From positions 1 through 54,812 of the forward strand of contig JAJZES010000001.1 in NCBI GenBank assembly GCA_021845985.1: a DNA stretch of 54,812 nt. Reading direction: 5' to 3'. This stretch comes from Pseudomonadota bacterium. Its GTDB lineage: Bacteria > Pseudomonadota > Alphaproteobacteria > Acetobacterales > Acetobacteraceae. Below the pieces are notes generated by a model. The model saw nothing but the letters and a program-made list of their open reading frames with translations, was not told the DNA's origin and did not search any database. The position numbers and the translations under genes are program-made. Positions 40,980 to 51,586 of the stretch are shown here, in pieces. Position 1 is the first letter of the stretch; every line of letters starts with the position of its first letter.

Positions 40980-43319
40980 ATGACCAGCCTGCAGCGGCGC
41001 CTCGTGCTGTTGGTGGTGCTGACGCTGGCGGCGGCGGTCGCGCTGAGTACCTTCGTCGATCTGCAGCGCTGGATGACGCGCCAGCAGGACGTGCTGCTGC
41101 TGGCGACCTTCGCCGCCGTGGCGGCCTGGGTGATCCTGCTCGGCGCCGACGCGATGGTGCGCCAGCCGGTGGTGCGGCTGCTTGAGGTCGCCGAGCGGCT
41201 GCGGCGCGGCGATCTGGCGGCGCGGGTCGGCACGCGGTTCGGCGATCGCGAGTTCACCTTGCTGGGTGCGGCGATCGACGCCGTGGCGCAGGCGCATCAG
41301 ACGCGCGAGCAGGCGTTGCGCGATGCGCTGGCCGCCGCCGGGCTGGCGCAGGCCGCGCTGGGCGAGGGCAAGACGCGGCTGCGGCTGGCGCTGTCGGCGG
41401 CCGATCTCGGCATCGGCGAAGTCGATCTGCTGCGCGGGCTGTCCTGGCTCGACGATCGGGCGGCGGCGCTGACGCGCGGCATGTTGCCGGCCAATGTCTG
41501 GCTGGCGCGCGATGACGCGGCGCTGGGCGCGTGGTTGGATGACATGCATGCGGCCGACTGGGCGGCGCGCAAGGCAAGGCTGCGGGCGGTGATTGCCGGG
41601 CAGGCGGACACGCTGGCGGTGGAATACCGCGTTCGTGGCGCCGATGGCCGCTGGCGCTGGCTCGCTGAATGCGGCGCGGTGCTGGCGCGCGACCCGACGA
41701 CGCGGGCGGCACAGCGCGTCGTGCTGCTGTGGCGCGACATCACCGCCGAGCGCGATGCGGCGGCGGCGCTGGAACTGGAGGTGGCCGAGCGCACCGCCGA
41801 ATTGCGCGACAGCGAGCGCCGCTTCCGCAGCATTTTCGACAGCACCTTCCAGTTGACCGCGCTGCTGCGACCGGACGGCACCGTGCTGGAGGCGAACCGG
41901 GCGGCGCTGACGTTTTTCGGCGTCAGCGCGGAGGCGGCGCGGGGGCGGCGGATCTGGGAGGCGACGCGGCTCGACGGCGAGCGGGCGGCGCGCCTGCGCG
42001 ACAGCGTCGCCTTCGCCGCCGCCGGCCAGTTTGTCCGCTACGAGGCGGTGCTGCCGGGCGAACCGGCGGCGGTGGCGCTGGATTTTTCGCTCAAGCCGAT
42101 CATCGGTGAGGGCGGCGGCGTCACCATGCTGATGGCGGAGGCGCGCGACATCACCGAGCATAATCTGCTGCAGGCACAACTGGCGCAGGCGCAGAAGATG
42201 GAGGCGGTCGGCCAACTGACCGGCGGCGTGTCGCATGATTTCAACAATCTGCTGCAGGCCGTCACCGGCAATCTCGACCTGATCCACCGTCTCGCCGCCC
42301 AGAGCGGCGATGCGCGGCTGCTGCATCTGACCGCCAATGCGCAGAAGGCCGCCGCCCGCGGGGCGCGGCTGACCCAGCAATTGCTGGCATTTTCGCGGCG
42401 GCAGGCGCTGCGGCCGGAGCGCGTGCGGGTGACCCGGCTGGTCGCCGGCATGTCCGAACTGCTGCGCCGCGCCGCCGGCGAGACCACCGTGCTGGTAACC
42501 GAGGCGGCAGCCGACCTGTGGTGGTCCCATATCGACCCGTCGCAGTTTGAATCGGCACTGCTCAATCTGGCGATCAACGCCCATGACGCGATGCCCAACG
42601 GCGGCACGCTTGCGGTGGTCGCGGCCAACGCGACCTTCGGCGAGGCCGAGGCGCTGCGCCTCGATGTGCCGCCGGGCGACTACGTGCGGGTCGATGTCAG
42701 CGATACCGGCACCGGCATTCCGGCCGAATTGCTGTCGCGGCTGTTCGAGCCGTTCTTCACCACCAAGGAGGTCGGCAAGGGAACCGGGCTGGGGCTGGCG
42801 ATGGTGCACGGCTTCGCCCGCCAATCGGGTGGCGCGGTCAGCATCGCCAGCCAGCCGGGGCGGGGCACCACGGTTTCGATAGTGCTGCCGCGCTACGACG
42901 AAGCAGCGCCGGCGCCGCGCCAGGAGCCGATCGCGCCGGCGTCGCCGACCGCGGCGCGGCTGGCCATCCTGATCGTCGAGGATGACGCCGAGGTGCTGGA
43001 CGCGGTGCAGTTCGCGCTCGCCGATGCCGGCCACCGCGTCATTGCCGTCGCCGCGGGGCGCGAGGCGATGGCGGTTCTGGAGGCGCCGGAGCGGCTCGAT
43101 ATCCTGCTCTGCGACCTGATGCTGCCGGGCGACATGGACGGGCTGGCGGTGGCCGAGGCGGCGCGGCGGCTGCGGCCGGGGCTGCGGGTGATCATCGCCT
43201 CGGGCTATGGCGAGGCCATCGCCGGCAACCGCTTCGAGGTGTTGGCCAAGCCGTTCTCGCAAGCGGAGTTGCTCGACCGGGTGGCGGCCGGCGCCGCGGC
43301 CGGCGTCACCGCCGGCTAG
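40980..43319 (+). CDS. Hybrid sensor histidine kinase with two PAS-like regions and C-terminal receiver
   Basis: A 779-residue membrane kinase. Two transmembrane segments (about 8-26 and 38-56) are separated by only about 12 residues, followed by a HAMP-like linker. PAS-like regions lie around 125-265 and 285-400, with a short coiled segment between. The dimerisation motif GVSHDFNNLLQ carries phospho-acceptor His419. The ATPase part shows NLAINAHDAMPNGG, DTGTGIP and GTGLGLAMVHGF. A receiver follows (about 660-779) with Asp712 in LLCDLMLPG and LAKPF. The short periplasmic loop suggests sensing in the membrane or cytoplasm. No cognate DNA-binding regulator is adjacent. Confidence 0.92.
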   Translation: MTSLQRRLVLLVVLTLAAAVALSTFVDLQRWMTRQQDVLLLATFAAVAAWVILLGADAMVRQPVVRLLEVAERLRRGDLAARVGTRFGDREFTLLGAAIDAVAQAHQTREQALRDALAAAGLAQAALGEGKTRLRLALSAADLGIGEVDLLRGLSWLDDRAAALTRGMLPANVWLARDDAALGAWLDDMHAADWAARKARLRAVIAGQADTLAVEYRVRGADGRWRWLAECGAVLARDPTTRAAQRVVLLWRDITAERDAAAALELEVAERTAELRDSERRFRSIFDSTFQLTALLRPDGTVLEANRAALTFFGVSAEAARGRRIWEATRLDGERAARLRDSVAFAAAGQFVRYEAVLPGEPAAVALDFSLKPIIGEGGGVTMLMAEARDITEHNLLQAQLAQAQKMEAVGQLTGGVSHDFNNLLQAVTGNLDLIHRLAAQSGDARLLHLTANAQKAAARGARLTQQLLAFSRRQALRPERVRVTRLVAGMSELLRRAAGETTVLVTEAAADLWWSHIDPSQFESALLNLAINAHDAMPNGGTLAVVAANATFGEAEALRLDVPPGDYVRVDVSDTGTGIPAELLSRLFEPFFTTKEVGKGTGLGLAMVHGFARQSGGAVSIASQPGRGTTVSIVLPRYDEAAPAPRQEPIAPASPTAARLAILIVEDDAEVLDAVQFALADAGHRVIAVAAGREAMAVLEAPERLDILLCDLMLPGDMDGLAVAEAARRLRPGLRVIIASGYGEAIAGNRFEVLAKPFSQAELLDRVAAGAAAGVTAG

Positions 43320-43375
43320 ACAGCGCCGCACCACCCTGTACCGTGGCACCAACGCATGGTCGCGGGGAGGCAAAG

Positions 43376-44986
43376 ATGTCGGACGCTTGGCAAGTGGGGC
43401 TGGAAAAGACCCCTGCGAACTACGTGCCGCTGACGCCGCTGTCGTTCCTCGCCCGCACCGCCGAGGTGTACCCGCAGCGTCTGGCGATCGTTCACGGCGC
43501 GGTGCGGCGCAACTGGGGTGAGGTGTATGCACGGGCGCGGCGGCTGGCCTCGGCGCTGGCGCGGCGCGGCGTCGGGCGCAACGATGTCGTGGCGGTGATC
43601 GCGCCCAACATCCCCGCACTCTACGAGGCGCATTTCGGCGTGCCGATGCTGGGCGCGGTGCTCAATGCGCTGAACACGCGGCTCGACGCGCCGGCGCTGC
43701 GCTTCATGCTGGAGCATGGCGGCGCCAAGGTGCTGATGGCCGATCGCGACCACACCGCGGTCATGCGCGCGGCGCTGGAGGGGATGGCGAACCCGCCGCT
43801 GCTGGTCGATATCGAGGACGCGGCGACGCAGACGCTGCCGCCGCTCGGCCCGCTGACCTATGAGGCGCTGCTGGCCGAGGGCGACGCGGGGTTTGCGTGG
43901 TCGCCGCCACCCGACGAATGGGACGCGATCTCGCTCAACTACACCTCCGGCACCACCGGCGATCCAAAGGGCGTGGTCTATCACCATCGCGGCGCCTATC
44001 TGAACGCGGTCAGCAACATCCTCGGCTGGGGCGGGATGGGGCGGCATCCGGTCTATCTGTGGACGCTGCCGATGTTTCACTGCAACGGCTGGTGCTTCCC
44101 GTGGACGATGGCCTCCGTCGCCGGGGTCAATGTCTGTCTGCGCCGGGTCGAGCCGGCGGCGATGAAGCAGGCGATTGCGCAGGAGCGGGTGACGCATATG
44201 TGCGGCGCGCCGATCGTCTATGCCCTGCTGGTCGATGCCGGGCCGAGTTTCGAGCACACGGTGCAGGGGCAGATCGCCGCCTCGGCGCCGCCGCCGGCGC
44301 TGATCGAGGGCTGCGCGCGGGCCGGCATCGAACTCACCCATGTCTATGGGCTGACCGAAACCTACGGCCCGGCCAGCGTCTGCGCGCCGCAGGAGGAATG
44401 GGCGGCGCTGCCGCTGGAGCAGCGGGCCGAGATGCTGAGCCGCCAGGGGGTGCGGGCGGCGCTGCAGGAGGCGCTGACGGTGCGCGATCCGACGACGCTC
44501 GACGAAGTGCCGCGTGACGGGCAGACGATGGGTGAGATCATGTTCCGCGGCAACATCGCCATGAAGGGCTACCTGAAGAATCCGGCGACCACGGCGGCCG
44601 CGTTCGCCGGCGGCTGGTTCCGCACCGGCGATCTCGCCGTGGTGCATGCCGACGGCTACGTAAAGATCCAGGACCGCTCGAAAGACATCATCATCTCCGG
44701 CGGCGAGAACATTTCCTCGCTGGAAGTCGAGGAGACGCTGTTCCGCCATCCGGCGATCCTGCATGCGGCGGTGGTGGCACAGGCCGATGCGAAATGGGGC
44801 GAGGTGCCCTGTGCCGTGGTCGAACTGCGGCCCGGCATGACCGCCGAGGCGGCGGAGATCATCGCGTTCTGCCGCGCCCGCATGGCGCATTTCAAGGCGC
44901 CGCGGCGGGTGCTGTTTGCCGAGCTGCCGAAGACCTCGACCGGCAAGATCCAGAAGCATCTGCTGCGCCGGATGGTGGCGCCGTGA
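43376..44986 (+). CDS. AMP-binding acyl-CoA synthetase
   Basis: A 536-residue ANL-family ligase of the medium/long-chain fatty-acid type. It has LNYTSGTTGDPKGVVYHHRG (in two parts), PMFHCNGWCFPW, VYGLTETYGPA, WFRTGDLAVVHADGYV, RSKDIIISGGENISS and the catalytic lysine in STGKIQKHLL near the C-terminus. ATG 43376 has GGGGAGG six bases upstream. Its stop overlaps the P450 start (GTGA), so a CoA-thioester may be made for, or alongside, the P450 reaction. Confidence 0.92.
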   Translation: MSDAWQVGLEKTPANYVPLTPLSFLARTAEVYPQRLAIVHGAVRRNWGEVYARARRLASALARRGVGRNDVVAVIAPNIPALYEAHFGVPMLGAVLNALNTRLDAPALRFMLEHGGAKVLMADRDHTAVMRAALEGMANPPLLVDIEDAATQTLPPLGPLTYEALLAEGDAGFAWSPPPDEWDAISLNYTSGTTGDPKGVVYHHRGAYLNAVSNILGWGGMGRHPVYLWTLPMFHCNGWCFPWTMASVAGVNVCLRRVEPAAMKQAIAQERVTHMCGAPIVYALLVDAGPSFEHTVQGQIAASAPPPALIEGCARAGIELTHVYGLTETYGPASVCAPQEEWAALPLEQRAEMLSRQGVRAALQEALTVRDPTTLDEVPRDGQTMGEIMFRGNIAMKGYLKNPATTAAAFAGGWFRTGDLAVVHADGYVKIQDRSKDIIISGGENISSLEVEETLFRHPAILHAAVVAQADAKWGEVPCAVVELRPGMTAEAAEIIAFCRARMAHFKAPRRVLFAELPKTSTGKIQKHLLRRMVAP

Positions 44987-46386
44987 ACGCTCCGTTCGTG
45001 CCGCCGCTGCTGCCGCCGGAGCGCAGCGCGGTGGGGCTGCCGGGGTTTCTCGCCGCGGTGCGCACCAATGCGCTGCGGATGTGGCCGGCGGAGGCCTATG
45101 AGCGCGAGACGGTGGGCGGCGGCGCGCTCGGCCGCTCCTGGGTGCTGCTCAACGCGCCGGCGGCGATCCATCATGTGCTGGTGGAGAACGTCGCCGGCTA
45201 TCGGCGCACCCCGGCCTCGGTGCGGGTGCTGCGACCGATCACCGGGCGCGGGCTGCTGTTGGCCGAGGGCGCGGCGTGGAAGCTGCAGCGGCGGACCACG
45301 GCGCCGGCGCTGGCGCCGCGCACCCTGCCGCTGCTGGTGCCGCACATCGCCGCCGCGGCGGCGGCGGCGCTGCCGGAGTTGCGCGCGGCCGCGCGGGCGG
45401 GGCCGGTCGATTTGCTGGCGGCGATGCAGGGGGTGACGCTGGACGCGGCGGCGCGGGCGATGTTCTCGCTGCAATCGGCGCAGTTCGGCGCGGCGATGCG
45501 GCGCAGCCTGAGCAGCTTCGCCGAGCGGCTGGCGCGGCCGACGGCGCTCGATCTGGTGCTGCCGCCATGGCTGCCGACGCCGCGCGATCTGGCCCGCTGG
45601 CGCTACCGCTCCGGCTGGGTGCGGCTGATCGACGGGATCATCGCGGCGCGGGCGGCGCAGCCGGTCGGGGCGGCGCCGCGCGACCTGTTCGACCTGCTGC
45701 TGGCGGCGCGCGACCCGCAGAGCGGGGCAGGGTTCAGCCGGACGGAGCTGCGCGACCAGGTGGCGACGCTGATCGTCGCCGGCCACGAGACGACGGCGCT
45801 GGCGCTGTTCTGGTCGCTCTATCTGCTGGCCAACACGCCCGATGCTCAGGCGCGGGTGGCGGCCGAGGTGGCGGCGGCCGATTTGTCGCCCGCCGGCGCG
45901 CATGCGGCGCTGCCGCGGTTGGTGTTCACCGGCGCGGTGGTCAGCGAGGCGCTGCGGCTGTTTCCGCCGGCCTTTACCATGGTGCGGCAGGCGCGGCGGG
46001 CGGATGTGGCGGGCGGCGTGGCGATCCCGCGCAACGCCACGGTGATGATCGCCCCCTGGGTGCTGCACCGGCATCGGCGGCTGTGGGAGCAGCCGGATGC
46101 GTTCCGGCCGGAGCGGTTTTTGCCCGGCGCGCCGCCGCCGCCGCGCATGTCCTATCTGCCGTTCGGCGTCGGGCCGCGGGTCTGCGTCGGCGCACAGTTT
46201 GCGCTGACCGAGGCGGTGCTGGTGCTGGCGCATCTGGTGCAGGCGTTTCGCATCGGCATGGCGAGCGATCGCCCGGTGTTACCGGCGCCGATCGTGACCA
46301 CGCAGCCGGACCATGCGCCGGGGTTTACGCTGGCCGAGCGGGATGGTGCGCCCAGGCAGACTGATCGCGCCGCCGCTGCGGATTGA
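44983..46386 (+). CDS. Cytochrome P450
   Basis: A 467-residue haem monooxygenase. The I-helix motif is AGHETTALAL, the ExxR is EALR, and the haem loop FGVGPRVCVGAQFA places the ligand at Cys401. It is most like soluble bacterial P450s with eukaryote-like architecture (CYP4/102-like groups). It starts at GTG 44983, overlapping the acyl-CoA ligase stop. No ferredoxin or reductase gene is adjacent, so its redox partners lie elsewhere. A fatty-acid or aryl substrate is possible but unproven. Confidence 0.93.
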   Translation: MNAPFVPPLLPPERSAVGLPGFLAAVRTNALRMWPAEAYERETVGGGALGRSWVLLNAPAAIHHVLVENVAGYRRTPASVRVLRPITGRGLLLAEGAAWKLQRRTTAPALAPRTLPLLVPHIAAAAAAALPELRAAARAGPVDLLAAMQGVTLDAAARAMFSLQSAQFGAAMRRSLSSFAERLARPTALDLVLPPWLPTPRDLARWRYRSGWVRLIDGIIAARAAQPVGAAPRDLFDLLLAARDPQSGAGFSRTELRDQVATLIVAGHETTALALFWSLYLLANTPDAQARVAAEVAAADLSPAGAHAALPRLVFTGAVVSEALRLFPPAFTMVRQARRADVAGGVAIPRNATVMIAPWVLHRHRRLWEQPDAFRPERFLPGAPPPPRMSYLPFGVGPRVCVGAQFALTEAVLVLAHLVQAFRIGMASDRPVLPAPIVTTQPDHAPGFTLAERDGAPRQTDRAAAAD

Positions 46387-46389
46387 GGA

Positions 46390-46418
46390 TTGCGAGCCTC
46401 ACCAAGCCGTAATATAAG
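46390..46418 (+). promoter_or_regulatory. Candidate sigma-70 promoter for the PEP-CTERM gene
   Basis: TTGCGA (46390-46395), a 17-bp spacer and TATAAG (46413-46418) form a good match to the housekeeping consensus in a locally AT-richer stretch. GGAG (46450-46453) then sits seven bases before the ATG at 46461. Confidence 0.45.
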
Positions 46419-46460
46419 GGAACACGAAACAGATTACGAACGCCTTGACGGAGTGTCGGA

Positions 46461-47059
46461 ATGTACCGCAGCGCGCTGGGTTTGACGTGCCTGTTGGCCG
46501 CCTTTGCCTGGACCGGGACGGCATGGGCCGTGCCCATCACGTACTCCATATCCGGGGCCGCAACTGGCACGATCGGCAATGTCTCGTTTAACGATGCCGC
46601 AGTGACGGTGACGACATTTGGCGACACCTCGACCGTTCATTCCATCCTCATCGGTGGCACGACGTATCTGGTGGACACGGGAATGACCACCGTCGATATC
46701 GCCGGGGTCGGCACCGCGACACTTAACAGTGCCGATACCATCGGTGTCGTCACCACAGTCATTGACCCTACCGCTCAAACCGGCGCAATCAGCATTTCCG
46801 ATATTACAACAAGTGTTGCGGTGCTCACCGGTTTCTATCACTACACGTCGGTCCCTTACGGACTTACGACCCCGTTCAACGTGGCCGACAGCGCGGCGAG
46901 TTCGCTCTCGAGCATTCCGACTACCCTTGGTGCGTTGAGCTTTTCTCAAGATATAAGCTTAACCTTCAGCGCGTCGGTGCCCGAGCCGGCGTCGGTCGCC
47001 TTGTTCGCCGCAGCCATCGGCGGGCTGCTCGCCGCGCGCCGCCGGCGTGGTGACGCCGG

Positions 47060-47063
<4 letters not shown>
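46461..47063 (+). CDS. PEP-CTERM sorting-signal exported protein
   Basis: The 200-residue protein has a Sec signal (about residues 1-23, ending AWA) and a low-complexity Thr/Ser/Ile/Val-rich body without a known domain. The C-terminus is a PEP-CTERM signal: VPEPASVALFAAAIGGLLAA followed by RRRR. Known systems cleave this with an exosortase and link the protein to the surface or exopolysaccharide matrix. No exosortase is in the window. Its codons are clearly less GC-rich than its neighbours, suggesting transfer or relaxed selection. It has its own promoter candidate and ends four bases into the convergent cupin gene. Confidence 0.85.
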
Positions 47064-48816
<1,753 letters not shown>

Positions 48817-48820
48817 GGCC

Positions 48821-50023
48821 ATGCCCGGCTTCGCGCGACGGCTGGAGAAGGCGCGCGTCGCCGCCACGGTGGCGATGACGGTGCGGGCGCGGGCGTTGCG
48901 CGCGGCAGGCAAGTCGGTGGTGATGCTGACCATCGGCGAGCCGGATTTCGCCACGCCGCCGCATGCCATCGCCGCGGCGCATGCCGCGGCGCTGCGCGGC
49001 GACACCAAATATCCGCCGCAGGACGGCACCGCCGAGCTGAAGGCGGCGGTGCAGCGCAAGTTCCGCCGCGACTACGGGCTGGCCTTCGCCGCCGACCAGA
49101 TCGTCGTCGGCAATGGCGGCAAGCAGGTGATTTTCGACGCCCTGCTGGCGACGGTAGAGGAGGGCGACGAGGTGCTGATCCCGGCGCCCTACTGGTCGGC
49201 CTATGCGCTGATGACGCATGTTGTCGGCGGCACGCCGGCCTTCGTCACCTGCCCGCAGAATAACGGGTTCAAGTTGCGCCCCGAGGATCTGGAGGCGGCG
49301 ATCACCCCGCGCACCCGCTGGCTGATCCTCAATTTGCCGAACAACCCCAGCGGCTCCGCCTGCACGCGCGACGAATTGGCGGCCATCGCCGCGGTGATGC
49401 GCCGCCATCCGCATGTCTGGATCATGTCCGACGACATGTACGAGCACCTCGTCTATGACGGCTTCGACTACACCACGCTGGCCGCGGTGGCGCCCGATCT
49501 CGCCGACCGGGTGCTGACCATTTCCGGCGTGTCGAAAACCTATGCGATGACCGGCTGGCGCATCGGCTTCGGCGCCGGGCCGCGCGACCTGATCCGGGCG
49601 ATGGTCAACACCCAGGGACAGGCGACGGCGGGCGTCTCCACCGTCAGTCAGGCGGCGGCGGGGGCGGCGCTCGACGGGCCGCAGGAACTGGTCGGCGAGC
49701 GCGCGGCGATCTACCGGCGGCGGCGCGATCTGGTGGTCGAGCGGCTGAACGAGATACCGGGCATCGCCTGCCACCGGCCGGAGGGGGCGTTCTACGTGTT
49801 CCCGAATATCGCCGGGTGCCTGGGCCGGGTCTCGGCCGGCGGCCGGCGGATCGACACCGACGAGGATTTCGCCGCCGCGCTGCTGGAGGAAAGCCACGTC
49901 GCCACGGTGCATGGCGCGGCCTTCGGCATGTCGCCCTATCTGCGCATCTCCTATGCCACCGATGAAGCGGCGCTGGAGGAGGGTTGCCAGCGCATCGCTG
50001 CGTTCGTCAGCGGATTGCGGTGA
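48821..50023 (+). CDS. PLP-dependent aspartate-family aminotransferase (copy 2)
   Basis: A 400-residue paralog of the preceding enzyme with the same motif layout: TIGEPDFATPPHA, KYPPQDGTAELKAA, NLPNNPSGSACT, MSDDMYEHLVYDGF, Lys239 in [14 protein letters not shown], and YLRISYATDE. The binding-site loops differ (YWSAYALMTHVVGGTP versus [15 protein letters not shown]), so substrate preference may have diverged. It starts four bases after the first gene stop and overlaps the GNAT gene (GTGA), giving one operon. Confidence 0.92.
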   Translation: MPGFARRLEKARVAATVAMTVRARALRAAGKSVVMLTIGEPDFATPPHAIAAAHAAALRGDTKYPPQDGTAELKAAVQRKFRRDYGLAFAADQIVVGNGGKQVIFDALLATVEEGDEVLIPAPYWSAYALMTHVVGGTPAFVTCPQNNGFKLRPEDLEAAITPRTRWLILNLPNNPSGSACTRDELAAIAAVMRRHPHVWIMSDDMYEHLVYDGFDYTTLAAVAPDLADRVLTISGVSKTYAMTGWRIGFGAGPRDLIRAMVNTQGQATAGVSTVSQAAAGAALDGPQELVGERAAIYRRRRDLVVERLNEIPGIACHRPEGAFYVFPNIAGCLGRVSAGGRRIDTDEDFAAALLEESHVATVHGAAFGMSPYLRISYATDEAALEEGCQRIAAFVSGLR

Positions 50024-51024
50024 GGCTGCGGCCGGGGCGCGACGCCGACGCCGACGCCATCATCCGGCTGATCGGCGATTGCTGGGCGGAGTATCCGGGC
50101 TGCGTCATGGATCTCGACGGCGAGGTGCCGGAGTTGCGGGCGCTGGCGAGCCACGCCGCCGGGCGGGGCGGGGCGATGTGGGTGGCCGAGGCGGAAGGCC
50201 GCGTCGTCGGGCTGGTCTGTGCTTGGCCGCTGACCGACGGCACCTGGGAACTGGCCAAGATGTATGTCGCCAGCGCAGAGCGTGGCGGCGGCATCGCCCA
50301 TGACCTTGCGGACGCCGCCGAGGCGCAGGCGCGCGCCGGCGGCGCAACGCGCATGGCGCTGTGGACCGATACCCGCTTCGACCGGGCGCACCGGTTCTAT
50401 GAAAAGCGCGGCTTCGTGCGACAGGGGCCGATCCGGGCGCTGGCCGACGCCTCCAACACGATCGAGTTCGGCTATGCCAGGCCGCTGACCGGCGCGGTGG
50501 TGGCGGTGCTGGACGCGGCGGCGGCAGCCTCGGCGGTGGTGCCGCTGGCGCGTGTGTTGGTCGATTGCGTCGCCGATGGTGCCTCGGTGTCGTTCATGGC
50601 GCCGCTGGCCGAGGCGCGGGCGCGCGCCTTCTGGAACGACATGGCGCGCGGCGTGGCGCGCGGCGAGCGGGTGCTGATCGCGGCATGGCTGGAGGGGGCG
50701 CTGGTCGGCACCGTGCAGGTGCTGCTGGCCATGCCGGAAAACCAGCCGCATCGCGGCGAGCTGCAGAAAATGCTGGTGCATCCCGCGGCGCGCCGGCATG
50801 GGCTGGGCCGGCGGCTGCTGGCGGCGGCGGAGGACGCTGCGGCGCGGGCCGGACGCACGCTGCTGACGCTGGACACCGCAAGCACGGCGGCCGAGGCGCT
50901 GTATCGCGCCGGCGGCTGGATCGTGGTCGGCGACGTGCCGGAGTTCGCGCTCAACCCGGACGGCACCGCCTGCGACACCCGGTTCTTCTACCGCCGGCTG
51001 GATTCAGCCTTGCCGTGCGGCTAA
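50020..51024 (+). CDS. Tandem-domain GNAT N-acetyltransferase
   Basis: The 334-residue protein has two GNAT domains. The first (about 1-155) shows WELAKMYVASAERGGGIAHD and RFYEKRGFVRQGP. The second (about 165-334) shows ELQKMLVHPAARRHGLGRRL, then LLTLDTASTAAEALYR. The acetyl-CoA loop is complete in the second (RRHGLGRR) and less perfect in the first (ERGGGIAHD). GTG 50020 overlaps the aminotransferase stop. Operon context suggests a substrate related to amino acids. Confidence 0.88.
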   Translation: MRLRPGRDADADAIIRLIGDCWAEYPGCVMDLDGEVPELRALASHAAGRGGAMWVAEAEGRVVGLVCAWPLTDGTWELAKMYVASAERGGGIAHDLADAAEAQARAGGATRMALWTDTRFDRAHRFYEKRGFVRQGPIRALADASNTIEFGYARPLTGAVVAVLDAAAAASAVVPLARVLVDCVADGASVSFMAPLAEARARAFWNDMARGVARGERVLIAAWLEGALVGTVQVLLAMPENQPHRGELQKMLVHPAARRHGLGRRLLAAAEDAAARAGRTLLTLDTASTAAEALYRAGGWIVVGDVPEFALNPDGTACDTRFFYRRLDSALPCG

Positions 51025-51106
51025 TCTGGCCAATGTAGATCAGCGCGGGGCGGGGGCAGCGGCGAGCATTTGGCCGCTCCCGTCCCATGACCGAAGGAAA
51101 TGGACG

Positions 51107-51526
51107 ATGGCGTCGCTCAAGGGCAGCAAGACGGAAGAGAACCTGAAATACGCCTTCGCCGGCGAATCGCAGGCCAATCGCCGCTACCTCTATTTCGCCC
51201 AAAAGGCGGATGTCGAGGGGTTCAACGATGTCGCCGCGGTGTTCCGCTCGACCGCCGAGGGAGAGACCGGGCATGCCCACGGGCATCTCGAATTCCTGGA
51301 GGAAGTCGGCGATCCGGCGACCGGGCTGCCGATCGGCAAGACCGACTCCAACCTCAAAGCGGCGGTTGCCGGCGAGACGCACGAATACACCGACATGTAT
51401 CCGGGCATGGCGCGCGCCGCGCGCGACGAGGGCTTTGACGAGATCGCCGACTGGTTCGAGACGCTGGCCAAGGCCGAGCGCTCGCATGCCGGGCGGTTCC
51501 AGCGCGCGCTGGACGACCTGAAGTAA
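51107..51526 (+). CDS. Rubrerythrin-family di-iron protein without rubredoxin domain
   Basis: The 139-residue protein is a ferritin-like four-helix bundle. Candidate di-iron ligands are Glu20, Glu53, His56, Glu90, Glu93, Glu124 and His127 ([49 protein letters not shown]). The C-terminal rubredoxin CxxC domain of classical rubrerythrin is missing, so an external electron donor is needed. It probably reduces peroxide. AAGGAAATGGACG precedes the ATG. The Fe-S protein gene follows after a strong stem-loop. Confidence 0.93.
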   Translation: MASLKGSKTEENLKYAFAGESQANRRYLYFAQKADVEGFNDVAAVFRSTAEGETGHAHGHLEFLEEVGDPATGLPIGKTDSNLKAAVAGETHEYTDMYPGMARAARDEGFDEIADWFETLAKAERSHAGRFQRALDDLK

Positions 51527-51533
51527 TCTGCCC

Positions 51534-51559
51534 GCCGGCCGGCCGCTGCGCCGGCCGGC
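51534..51559 (+). terminator. Strong GC stem-loop between rubrerythrin and the Fe-S protein gene
   Basis: A perfect 10-bp stem (51534-51543 with 51550-51559) and 6-base loop, followed by TTT. It starts eight bases after the rubrerythrin stop. The short T-tract suggests partial termination or mRNA protection, giving more rubrerythrin than downstream products. Confidence 0.6.
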
Positions 51560-51586
51560 TTTCCCTGCCCCAGGAAAACAGACCGC

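Noticed and set aside
40938-43619. 893-codon open frame on the minus strand
   Set aside because: Antisense to the hybrid histidine kinase and the start of the acyl-CoA ligase, which have clear motifs.
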